Positions 25,555-37,500 of a stretch of DNA of 64,000 nt are shown in pieces. Where the stretch lies: positions 3,865,007-3,929,006 of the forward strand of contig NW_019091368.1 of the NCBI RefSeq assembly GCF_001949145.1, written 5' to 3'. A program made the translations under genes and the position numbers. The stretch comes from Acanthaster planci (lineage: Eukaryota; Echinodermata; Asteroidea; Valvatida; Acanthasteridae). Each line of letters starts with the position of its first letter. Position 1 is the stretch's first letter. The notes beneath the pieces are model-generated. The model worked only from the letters and a program-made list of their open reading frames with translations, searched no databases and was not told the origin of the DNA.

Positions 25555-28500
25555 CTGGACGGAAGGAGTGGGAATCCAAAAGAAGAATTTCAATATTTGT
25601 GAGAATTTTTCTTCTAAACAGATAGTTAGAATAATGCAAACTTTAATGCAAGGGTAAACCTGTAAAACCTAAGGAAATATAAAGCCAGTGAGGCAAAATC
25701 TGAACAAACCACCACAGCTTTCCTATGGCAGGAAGCATTTTTATGGATCTCAAAAAACAAGAAACAAAACAAAATAAAACAAAACAGTGTCGAAACACGG
25801 ATTTGTGTAACACCTGCTCCCCCACACCCCCACCTGCTCTCCCCCACCCCCACCTACTCTCCCNNNNNNNNNNNNNNNNNNNNNNNNNNNNNNNNNNNNN
25901 NNNNNNNNNNNNNNNNNNNNNNNNNNNNNNNNNNNNNNNNNNNNNNNNNNNNNNNNNNNNNNNNNNNNNNNNNNNNNNNNNNNNNNNNNNNNNNNNNNNN
26001 NNNNNNNNNNNNNNNNNNNNNNNNNNNNNNNNNNNNNNNNNNNNNNNNNNNNNNNNNNNNNNNNNNNNNNNNNNNNNNNNNNNNNNNNNNNNNNNNNNNN
26101 NNNNNNNNNNNCCCACCCCCCCCTGCTCTCCACCTACTCTCCCTCACCCCCACCTTCACTCCCCATATCCCTTCACTCCCCACGCCCCTGATCCTTACCG
26201 TGTTGACAGCTGGCCCGGTCTCCAGGGCAGGTGGACCCTGCCGCGCCTCTCGCTCGAGTCTTGTCTTTTCCAGCTCCACAGCCTGTACTCTCTCCTCCAT
26301 GTGCCGATTCTCTTCCAAGGCTTTTGTGACCTGTACAGAGGAACAGTAAAGACCAATGAAGGTTCAATGGAAAATCTTCTGTGCTACGGCTATTAAACTG
26401 AACAACAAAATGACTGGATCCATTGCTCCTGAGGTTGAGTCGATTCCAATAACTGAATATTCACATATTTCTAAACAATCACTTGGAAACAGAAAAAAAG
26501 ACAAAAAGCAAAAAATGATTAACTTGAAGAAAACCGTAAGTTTGGTACTTGTTGGAAATACGCATTCAGCTCCCTTTTAGTTTACTTGTCACACCTTGAA
26601 GATACTTTTAGAATAGAAATTTCAACATTTTTCACATCTATTGCACTGAATTTCACCTTTAACTATTTGATTTTTAAAATAAATATTTCCCAATTGACAG
26701 AACAACTATCTGAATAAATAGCACATTGCATCTTCAGATCTTACATTTTTGAGTGCGATTGAGCTTTGCGATAATCATACACCAAGAGATCAAATGGGGC
26801 TTGAATAGATGGAACTAAAACATTACACTGGATATTCAAAATACAAATTTAAAACAGGGAAAGCTCATGAAAAGACTAGGTCTTGAAATACAAAATCGAA
26901 ACTCATCCAAAATATATGGCCTGTGTGACTAAAGGAGGATGTTGATGACGCCCACATGCCACCAGTTCTGGTGGTCATGAAGCTGCATGTCATTATTTCT
27001 TGTGCTCAGCGGGCCAAGGAATGTTCCAAGAACCATCTTGACAGTCTGGGGAGTAAAGAGCACAAATACAGCCATCCCAGGCCCTAACTGGCTAACCCAT
27101 TGCAACAGTTTCCTCTGCCCTCACAGGTACCCACTTAAACTCCTGGGTGGAGAGGGGAAAATATGGGTCAAGTGACTTGCCTCTGACCCTTTGACTCTGC
27201 GTTCGAGACAACTGCAGACCACCCAACCACACGCCCAAAACTAACCAAATCAAGGCAATACTACATTCCTTTGTGGCCTGGCATACCGGCCCTGTAATTC
27301 TAGAGAGTGCCATTCTGACCTAGACAACTGACTCTCCACAAGCAAGAGAGATAAGAAGGCCCACAGGTTACAATCACTCCCACCACACTGTCTCTATTCA
27401 AGACAAGATGTTATATTTCCTGCCTGATGCCAGACTTCTCAATGACCGCCGGTGCTGGGGGGCGACTGAGTGCCCCATAATGACCTGCTGATGACTCGCT
27501 GACGCAGGACAAATTAGCTTGGCATGAACATTCTAGACATACCTCTTACCCCAACCCTTTGCAAGGAAAATGTTTGGGAACTGTGCCAACTTTTTCAAGA
27601 CTCTGATGGTTTTGAATGGAAGCTTTACCCTCAATAACCCAATTTTGGAGTTTTTTTTGGAGAGGAGGGGGGTTAAAAATGATTGTGAAACATTATCAAG
27701 AACTCCTGAAAGTTCAGTATCTCCAAAAACACTGCGGATGATATCAGAACAACTCCCCCATCTACCTTGAGGATGAATGATTTTTGTTAAAGGGGCCTAA
27801 CATTTTGTAGCAGGCTCTTTCTGCAACGCCTTCAGAGAAGGTTTGGCAAGGATCAAAACATCGGGCCATCCAACCTTTAACCATATGCACCCCGGTTTTG
27901 GGTACATGCTCTTTAAATGCACAGTTGGGGAGCCCGAAATTGGACAAAAGAGCTGGGCCGTGTAACAAAAGACCGTACTCTGACCAAAAGAGCGGGCTGC
28001 TGGGAATTGCTAACTTTTTCAGTTGTCAATAGCGGAGGAAATCTATCATTGTTTTGAAAGATTATACCACTGTTTGTGGCATTTAGCACAAGTGGATTAC
28101 CACAGGGACAAAAGCGCTCCAGCACTCTAGTGATGAGTGATGCAATACCGCTGCACGCTAATCTGGCCCCTATTGAAAAGACGCCAGTAGCGCACTGTGC
28201 CAGTTTCAGGAACAAAAGAAAATTACACAACACTGCACAATCTGGGCTTTTTTACAAGGCGGCAGACCTGTTGAAATAATCGGGCACCAATAGATATCGT
28301 CTATCAGATTAAAGTAGTCACCAGACAGTTTGTCGTGTGGGTGTAAATGTCCAGTAAATAAAGCTATGATTTTTTGAAGAATTTTGAAAAAGATAAATCT
28401 TGAAATTCACCCGGTTTCATGACATGCAACTTCAAATTACACCCGGCAGCAAGTGGTTAAGCTTGGTAAACATCAAGTCACTCCAGTTAGTAAGAAAGCA

Positions 28501-31500
28501 GCAGCAACTTTTTTACTTTCTTCCATTCTAGCATGAAGACAAATGCCATCATGGTTCTAGCATTACGAAAGGGTGAAGGACGGGCGCCCCGAATGCAGAT
28601 GAGCCCCAACATGCCAGCGAAGGCATAATTAAGTGGTCATCTCTGCCTTGAAATGGAGGCGAAAAAATCCCAAACGTACCCCTGCAAAGGTAAGGGGGGG
28701 TTTCCAGACTGGCCCCTCAGGACCAAGCTACTGTGATTCCCAAGAAGCAAAAATGGAAACAAACCAAAACCAGAAAACAAAACAAAACACAAACCAAAAA
28801 CTTACAACACAGCATGACGTAAGAAACTACATCAGTGTTTCAAAAAGCTATATTACAAATTGCAGAAAAGCTCCTCAAAGTGTACATGATGCTGTCCACC
28901 AACCTGCTGTCTGGCTCTTTCAACCTCCTTGGCTGCTTCCTTCAGCTCTTTCTTCCGTTGGAAATCTTGGTCCATCAGCTTGTCTCGCTGGGCCTCTGCC
29001 TCGCGTAGCAAAATCTGGAGCTTGTTGGTGTCCTGACTCAGCTTGCCGCTCTCTCTTCTTGTCCTGTGGGATTACATCACAAGCCCCATTTGGGGCACCA
29101 GTCAGGGTGTCACCTCAGGACTATTCTGGAGCACCCCTAGGACTTCCTTCCCCCTTCCCCGGGTTACTGTGTGATTACTCTGAGAGCTATCCTTAGGCTT
29201 CCTCAGGACTACCTTCAGAAAACCCTAGGGCTTCCCCTGCGTTTAATCCCCAGCTTCATTGATCTACTCCGGGGCTGAAAAACGACACAAACTGGAGAAA
29301 TAAACATGACTGATAATTAAGTTTTGGATGTTGTGGAAGCAAACACCCTATCAACATTACAGATTTGGGGTTTGTCAGATTGGTGCTGCATATCCATGCC
29401 TTCCACCTGGTGTATCATGTACCATCAAGGTACCATCCAATTCCATCAAGGTTACAGAGGACGCTCACCTGTTCAGCCTGTCCTCTGTCTGTGACAGTTT
29501 GGCCTTCAGTTCACAGCACTCTTTCTGTAAGGTAAGGCTCTCTGCAATTTACAACAACAGTGAACCCCAAAACATTAATGACTGACTCGATTACAACACT
29601 GGCTGAAGCAAGTCAGTTCAACAGAGACATCACAGCATAGCATCAAATACTTGCTCCAATAAGTACAAGATAATTGCAGGAGTCTTGTCCTGTCATGGAT
29701 GAAAAAAGAGTGTGACACCGTTTCCGAAAAGGGCTTTCAGAGCTATGGCTACGTTTATTGTCTGCGCGTCTCCGCGCATTTACAGTGGAGTGAAGACCTA
29801 GACCTAGCTCTTGGACACAAATTCAGATGCAGCCTTAGCTATGAAGGCAAAGTCATGTTACACCAGTCAGAGAATGCTTGAACTTGCAACCACGTACCTG
29901 ATGCAAGGGCAGGCGTTGACCGACTTCCCTGAGCAGACGCCTGAGTCCTTTGTTCTTCTGCAACAAGAGCAAACCACCCAGACATGGCAACTGGTAAGAT
30001 TGTAAAAATCCCAAGGTACAACTTATGTCAATAAAAAATCTGTGGTGGTGCAATTACGACGTGATCAAGCAAAATGAATCCTTTCTTGGGTTTTTACACA
30101 TATGACAAAAAAAACAGTTCTTCACTGGTGTCTCATTCTCATGGGGGACACGGCCTTTGGTCCAAAAGTTATAAAAGTTTAGTTATTTTGAGACATATCT
30201 ATAAACAGGAAGCCTGACACGAGACTCTTTCATCTTTACTGCATTGAAAATATTCACCCTTTTGAGTCATGTGTGGTCCTGTTAGAACCTGAACACACTT
30301 CATGTTTCTGACAGGGTGCTCTGCTTGTTTTGTGGAGAAAAACATTGCCATAATAATGGGCTTGGCATCGTATTTCAAGAGAATCTACATTCTTCAGGTA
30401 CACCCTAGAAAGTCCACTCAAACTGAAAAAGCTCTGATATGATCCGGTATTTCTCGATATGGTTCACTAGGATGAATCAATATAGACTTTTTACATCATC
30501 ATCCGACACTTTCACCTTTGGAAATGATTCGTTAATTCAACTTGCATTTTTCCTTGAGCCAAAACACAAAATGTGAAAACCTTTCCAAGGCAACAAAATG
30601 GCAAACAAAACATCATTCAGAAAAAAAATCTCCGGTGGTAGCTGCATTCAGAGTGCAACCAAATGAAAAGCAAGTATTAACCCTAACACTCCTCAGTCCT
30701 CCAACAGGTGAAGGATTGAGGAGGGTTTGGGTTAAGCATCTCTGCCAAAGTTTAATAAGAAAACCTGCCCCCGGATACAGAAAAGTTATGGTTCAGAAGT
30801 TAAATGGAGAAAAACGTGGCTCCTAAAAATCCTACACTGACAAAAAGAAATGCTCCCATGATTAATACTGGAACTCAATGTAAACTGCAAAGTAACTGCT
30901 GTTAATCAGCCTACCTTGCCTCTGGGCCACCAACGTATCATGCCGTGACTGAAGCTGCTGCATACTTTGCTTGGCTTGTGTAGACTCCTTCTCCAGCTGT
31001 TGCCGCACTTGTTTCTCTTTCTCCAGCTCTTCTTTCAGAGTCTTTATTTGGTCTATGTCATCACAAGAAAAATATGAAAATGTGAGTAAAAAGGAAAACA
31101 ATTCAGACTCTTCTATTTAAGTTCAACAGACTTAAATTTTTTCAACAGAGAAATCTTATAACCGCTTGTTGCTGATTGAAAATATGTTTACAAATATTAC
31201 ATATTAACATATTAATAAGATAAGATGACTTTGATTAATTGGTTCGACGACATAGTTTGGCAAATAATTCAAATTGTCTGTTAATTATCTGAATTTAAGA
31301 TATGTGCCTTGATTTGCTTTTTTAAAAAAAATAAATACAAGGTTCGTTTTATAATAAGGTAATTTGCCAAGTCCGAAGGGCCTCTTATTAATGAGATTTG
31401 ACTGTACACTTGCAACACCCTGGTTAAATTCTACAAGACCATACTTATTTCTCCTAAAAATTCTCCGTGGAGGGGGAGAAGGAAGTTGGAGGTGGGGCAG

Positions 31501-34500
31501 TCCAGGAATTTGGGGAAGTCTTTACATTTTCAGGGAGTTCAAGAAATTGTTGTTCTCCTTAGTAAAGAATGACCGGCCTTTGGGGGGGTAGGGCCACAAG
31601 GGGACAAGCTCTGAAATCTACTTACCTTGATAATCTTCCATCGACGCTTCCGTTTCCAAGCTCTTTTCCTCTACAGTTCTCAATTGTTCTGGGAAAAGGG
31701 ACGGAAATAAAGAAAGCAAGTTTCAGATCTTCCCACAAGAGCACCTCATTTTAAGGCTCTGTTTCTTGGATTGTGAATTTTTTTCTCCGGTGGATGCTGA
31801 AATGGGTTAAAAAGAATACCTCTTTTCACACAGAATGTTGGTTTGAAAATGTAAGCACGATTCGATCTACAAAAGCGATTCCTTGGTAAGTTTGTCAATT
31901 CAATTCATAATAAGAGAATATAACTTTGTGCTTTGCCCGTCTCAAACATGTGTTTAGGCATGGCCAAGCACATATTTATTCCCATTCATAAATACCTTTT
32001 TAGTCAGAGAGTCAAAAGAAGTCGACATATGATAGATTTCCATTGATTTTGATTTTTGAATTATACTTAATTTCCCAAACACCCTCGTCCATTTTATGGT
32101 ATATTCCCTGTGCAAGTTGTCAAGAAAATCACCTTATATGGACTTGGCGCCTGTGTGGTAAGCCACATGCACACAGACTCTTGACCAATCAGAATCAATG
32201 AAACTGTCTCATATCCAGGTGGCAACGAGTGTTTTTGGCAGCAGGCATTATCAAATTTTAATACCGTCAAGTTGCACATTGTGGAATAGGCAGACTGTCT
32301 GAGGTATTTATGAATATTCATTTATAGCTCATTAAAATCTACCAAATGTTAATTTGGTAGATTATTTAAGCATATTTAACCATGTCAGCAACTGCGTAAT
32401 ACGTTGGCAAAAAACTGGAAAAAAATTTCACAATGTTTTATGGTTGAATGAGGATGCAAGATCACCACAAATAAAACAATGGACATTTGAAGACATTACT
32501 TGCTTCTGACACCCAGACACCCAGACTGCCCCAGATATCGTTCTGTGCACTGCAATGTTCTGTAATGAAGGTTTTGTGCGTAAAGCGCTATTTCTTTATT
32601 ACTCATTTGGCACGGCCCCATTTCGACATTAATTCTTAAACCAATAGGGACTGCCCTTCATTACAAGAAAACAAATGGCTATGACTTACTCTGTATTTGT
32701 TCCAGCAGGCTTCCTTGACGTTTCAAAGCCTCTTGCTCTTTATTTAACAGCTCTGGAATACAGAAAAGAGAGAGAAAAAAATTCCGTCAAATTAAAGCCA
32801 TCAAAATGAGATAGTCAGTGGTCACTGTTGAGGAATCTGTGAGCCTTTCTCTGGCCTTTCAACCCTGGTGAGACTGGTTAGGACTCTAATGAGATGTTGT
32901 TATGAATAACATTTGTAAACATCAGTGATTTGAAGGGCTGCAAATATTTTGTTTCTGGTTGATTGTTCAAGTCTTATACTTTGGCAGATCTGGAAAGAGA
33001 CCTAGAAGAAGAAAGTCAGAGTTCAAAGGAAACCATTTTCATGCTGGGAGGTCAGGTTGAGGTCAAGGTACTTCCCATGGCTGCAACTTGTGTTCAAATC
33101 CCACCCAAGCCAAAATGTGGATTGAGGTTTCAGTCTGGAATGTTTCCCCGGGGGATTCCTCCAACCTCTTAAACTAAACAGTTCTTCCCTGTCTTCTCCC
33201 CAGGGCCCTGTTAATTAAATTGTTCAAGCTACCTTGCTGAAATACAAAATAAAAATATTCAATTTACGTTTTGTCTGTGAGGCTTCTGTTGAGCTGGCTT
33301 TGGCGGCTTGTTGCTCCTCCATCAATTGATCTAAAAGTAAAATTATCAAAATATATTATGTGCATATAATCCATCACAGGGCTGTAATAAGCTGGATTCG
33401 AACCTGAGACCTCTACGGTGACATGCCAGCATTGTACCGACTGAGATATCCAGTGGCAGTCTCTCTAAGACACTGACATGGATTGGTCTATCGGTAGAGC
33501 ACCCATACAGCATTCTGGCGATCACTGGTTCAGATCCTGCTTCAGGATGCTGACATGGATTGGTCTGTCGGTAGAGCACCCACACAGCATTCTGAGGATC
33601 ACCGGTTCAGATCCTGCTTGAGGACACGGACTGGTGACACGGACTGCTTCATTGATATTGAGTGAATCAGTGCAGATCTGGAGATCACTGGTTCGAATCC
33701 CACGGCAGGCAATTTTGATTTTTGTTTACCCTTGCTTTTTATACTGATGCATTTCTCTCTTTTTTTGGCCAGCCAGCTGGATGTGCCAAGAGGGCATTGG
33801 AGGGGTAATCCCTCATTATCTCCAACTCCAAACTGAGTGAATTGAAAACTGGAGGGTACCACTTGCACACGAGAGGATTTGCTTGGCATTCCTCGGAGTG
33901 CACTGTGGCACTGTCTATGCATAAAAGCACAGTTCTTATCTCTTTCAGTAATTTGTACGATACAGCCAAACAAAGGTCAACAGGAAATCTCAACCAAACT
34001 TGCCCTTGCTAAAAGAGGTCCACAAGTCTTTAATTAAAATGATCCAGGAAAACTGGATTTGAATGTCATCTCATAATCTGATGATGTCAAGAGAAGAGAT
34101 TAAGTCAAGAGAATACATTCAACTCACCTCTTAGTTCCAGTATCTGATCATTGCCTTCTTTGGCGGAGTTTTCTGCTCTTTCAAGTTGCTCTGTTAAAAA
34201 AAACAGATTGGGTAAAACTTAAAGGTCGAGATAAAAATCCTCTAATACGATTTGAAAGCCTAAAATGGATTAGTAACTGGAACAAACTCAGACAAAAAAC
34301 TGCACAAAATTACAAAATTAACCGAGGTTTCAGTCATCAAAACTACAACACCGAGAAAAGTCACTTGAATCAGATAATATGAGCCCTGCATTAACCCTCG
34401 AACCGTCCAGATCCTCCTCTGTCCAGCTGGGGGGGGGGGTTTGGAGAAATTTTCCAGGATTGAGGCGGACCAGCCACTGTTGCTCTGACTGATGTCTCGG

Positions 34501-37500
34501 AGCTCCTTGAAGGTTTCCCTAAGGGGAATGCTGTGTTGCATAGTAGTGGATTTGTTTGGTTGTGAGAATTCGCGGAGGTTCCTCACAAAAGTGCATAGAG
34601 ATTTGGAGAAGGATAGGCATAAGCCGGGGGGGAAGCAATTGAAAAAAAACTGGCAAGATCTGTGGTGCTTCTCACCCTGGAGGTCTTCCGCTCTCTCTAC
34701 AGCTTCTCTGGCCTCCTCTTGACTGTCAATCAACTGCTCTTTCAGTGTCTCATTCTCCTCCAGGAGGACCTCGTGTCTTTTCTGCATCTCCGTCAAATCT
34801 CCTGTCAGAATAACAAACACAAACAACATGAATTAATTTTCATCAACGTTTTTCACAATTCTTTCACAATGATGCACAAAATCGAATTCAAAGTCAAGTC
34901 TCTAGAACGCAAGAGCTCAATGTTCATAATTTGAAGAAACTGGCAAAGAAAACGTCACTGTTGGCGCAAGGGGGTGGGAATGAGTGTAAATTTTTAAAAA
35001 GAAAGACTCCTTCACGTAAATGACATTTCTTAGGAAGTAGTTTAATGTCAGACATGTTAAGTCTGAGTAAACTGGACATTAACCAAAATAAAAGTATCCA
35101 ATCCTTCAAATTGTGGAAAAAGGACCCAAGCGCCTTGACTCCCGGTGACAGCTCTCGACAGTACACTCACTATTGAAACTCGGTGTTCGATCAAAATGAA
35201 AGCCGACTTACGTCTTAACTTCTCCAGTTGCTCCTCGTACAACTTTTGCTTGTTCAACGAAGCCTGCAGTTTCTCTGCGTACATACCGGCGAAAAAGACG
35301 GGAGAGAAAATGTGAAAATGAACACTCGCAAAAGTCACGACTGAACCTGTTCAACTTCCAGACGAGAGAGAGCCCAGTGCATGAATGATATTACGCCAGG
35401 ATGTCCTTAATTATGAGACACTTCTAATTGGCAAGCTCCATGCCGTTCATTTGCTGTGAGCGGAGCAATCCGCAGCACCGACACTTAAACCAGACACCTC
35501 CGTGGAACATTGATTCAATCTCCCCCCTACCCTCATGACTCATTCTTGCTTCCCTCAAATATCAATCATGTCAAACCCTTAAACATCAGTTCCTTGAATG
35601 GATTTCCTCTAAATCCTTGAGGAAGCCCCAAAAAGAGCCTGCATATTTTTATTTTGGTACTTTTTCTTTTGGCGGCGGTTAGATGGGACATGATACAATA
35701 GTTTATGGAGCAAAAACAAAACTGTATCAGTCCTTGCAAAGTTCCTCACAGGTTTGGTAGCATTCTGGATTGTTCTGATTGGTTGCTGTACAATCAGACA
35801 GTTTGCAAGGATATATGGGAACCAAATCCCCACATTTGACCTGACAAAACCAGATGTGACCTACCCAAACCCAATCTGACACGACACGTTTTGAACGGTC
35901 CTGAAGCAAAATGACCTGATCTCCACCAACATAACACAACTTGATTTGAATTAACCTGATGTCACCTGACATAATCCACTACTACCACAACCCAACCTGT
36001 GTGTGCTCTGAGGGTACTGAACCAACATGATTTGGTATTCACTATACATAAAACGACTTCATCTGAAATGAGGTGCCCTGCCCTGATGTCACCTGACATA
36101 ATCTACTACTACCACAACTCAACCTGTGTGCGCTCTGAGGGTACTGAACCAACATGATTTGGTATTCACTATACATAAAACGACTTCATCTGAAATGAGG
36201 TGCCCTGCCCTGATGTCACCTGACATAACCTACTTGACCTGATGGAGAATGCTCTGAACCAATATTAGCTGCTCGTAACCAACACTTGACCCAACGTGAC
36301 TTGACTTAGTCTGACCTGACCTCATCTGACCTGAGCTGACCCGACCTTCTTCCCTACCTTTCAACATCTCCATTTCTTTGGCACTAAGCTGCAGTGCATC
36401 CTCTAGTTTTTCACCAATGTGAGCTGAAAATATGACAGAAACAACAAGTAGAAAGCCGTAAGGTTCTAGTTCTATCCAAACTCTTTGGAACTTTCCTCCT
36501 ACAGGTCTCTCTAAAGTAAACTTTGATATACAGACTACGAAATGCTCTCTTGAGAATCACAAGTATTAGAATATTCATCTTCGTTTGCTGCCTAATGACA
36601 AGAACAACAAAGTAAATTTTGCTTCCAAAGTATGGTAGTTCTTTCCATGCACATTTATTTCAAGTAAAAGTTTGAGCATAAATGAAAAAAATTTTCTTGG
36701 AACAATTCCATCCTTCATTGTTGCCTCATGGTAAGGAATGATAAATATATTATTGTCATTTTTAACAAGAAACTGCGGCAAGATTTTCTTTTTCCCAAAG
36801 TAACACTCTGATATACATTCACAGCAGCGGACTTTACAGGAAAGCAAGCTTTTAACAAAATTCTTCCAGGCATGACAAGTTCAAAGCAGGGGAGGGAGGG
36901 AGTGAGTGGGGTCGAGGAGGGGCGGAACAGGGCAGAGGGTAGGGCCAAAAAGGGGTGGGGCCAGGGAGGGGAGGGGCAGGGTCTGGGAGGAGGCAGGACA
37001 GGGGGTGGGGCCAGAGAGCGGGAGCGGGGCATGGGGGGGCCAGGGAGGGGAAAGGGCNTGGGGCCAGGGAGGGGAAAGGGCAGGGGTGGGGCCAGGGAAG
37101 GAGCAGGGCAGGGCGTGGATGGGTCCAGGGAGGGGGAGAGGGCAGGGGGTGGGACAGAGAGGGGAAAGGGCAGGGGTAGGGATGGGGAAGGAGCAAGCTA
37201 ACCTGTGGGATCATCATGCAAGGTTTCTGAAAGGGAAGCATCAGCAGCTTCAGACAGCGACTCTACAATCAAAATCAAATGAAAAACAACCAATACGTTA
37301 ACTTGGTAATTAAAAAAGCATGAAATTACCAATGGTAATTGTATCCCACTTTACAGATTTTCACTGCCTTTTAACCATTCTGTCATTAATGTTTTTATTC
37401 TGGATATGTAAGGAATTAAAATCATGAGTATTGTGTGACTCAAAGCTAGTAACTTTGAAACTGGTAACCTTATAATGAAATTGAAACGCTTCTTTTATAC

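Noticed and set aside
25643-26396. Long open frames on both strands through 25.7-26.4 kb
   Set aside because: They run across the 248-base N gap; the residues are unknown and the flanks are minisatellite. Only 26199-26330 on the minus strand is a real exon.
28633-29196. 187-codon plus-strand open frame
   Set aside because: It is antisense to SLMAP exon w26 and otherwise crosses intron sequence with low-complexity composition; the minus-strand exon has splice sites and coil character.
29469-29524. Shorter version of SLMAP exon w25 starting at the nearer AG
   Set aside because: It is open only in phase 0, while exons w23 and w24 both end in phase 1; the acceptor 17 nt upstream restores the frame and continues the coil.
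33474-33624. Functional tRNA genes
   Set aside because: A and B boxes are present, but acceptor and anticodon stems do not pair convincingly and no terminator-like T run follows each unit.
36852-37241. Pro/Ser-rich and Gly/Arg-rich open frames of about 130 codons
   Set aside because: They are translations of the G-rich minisatellite, open because the repeat lacks stop codons.
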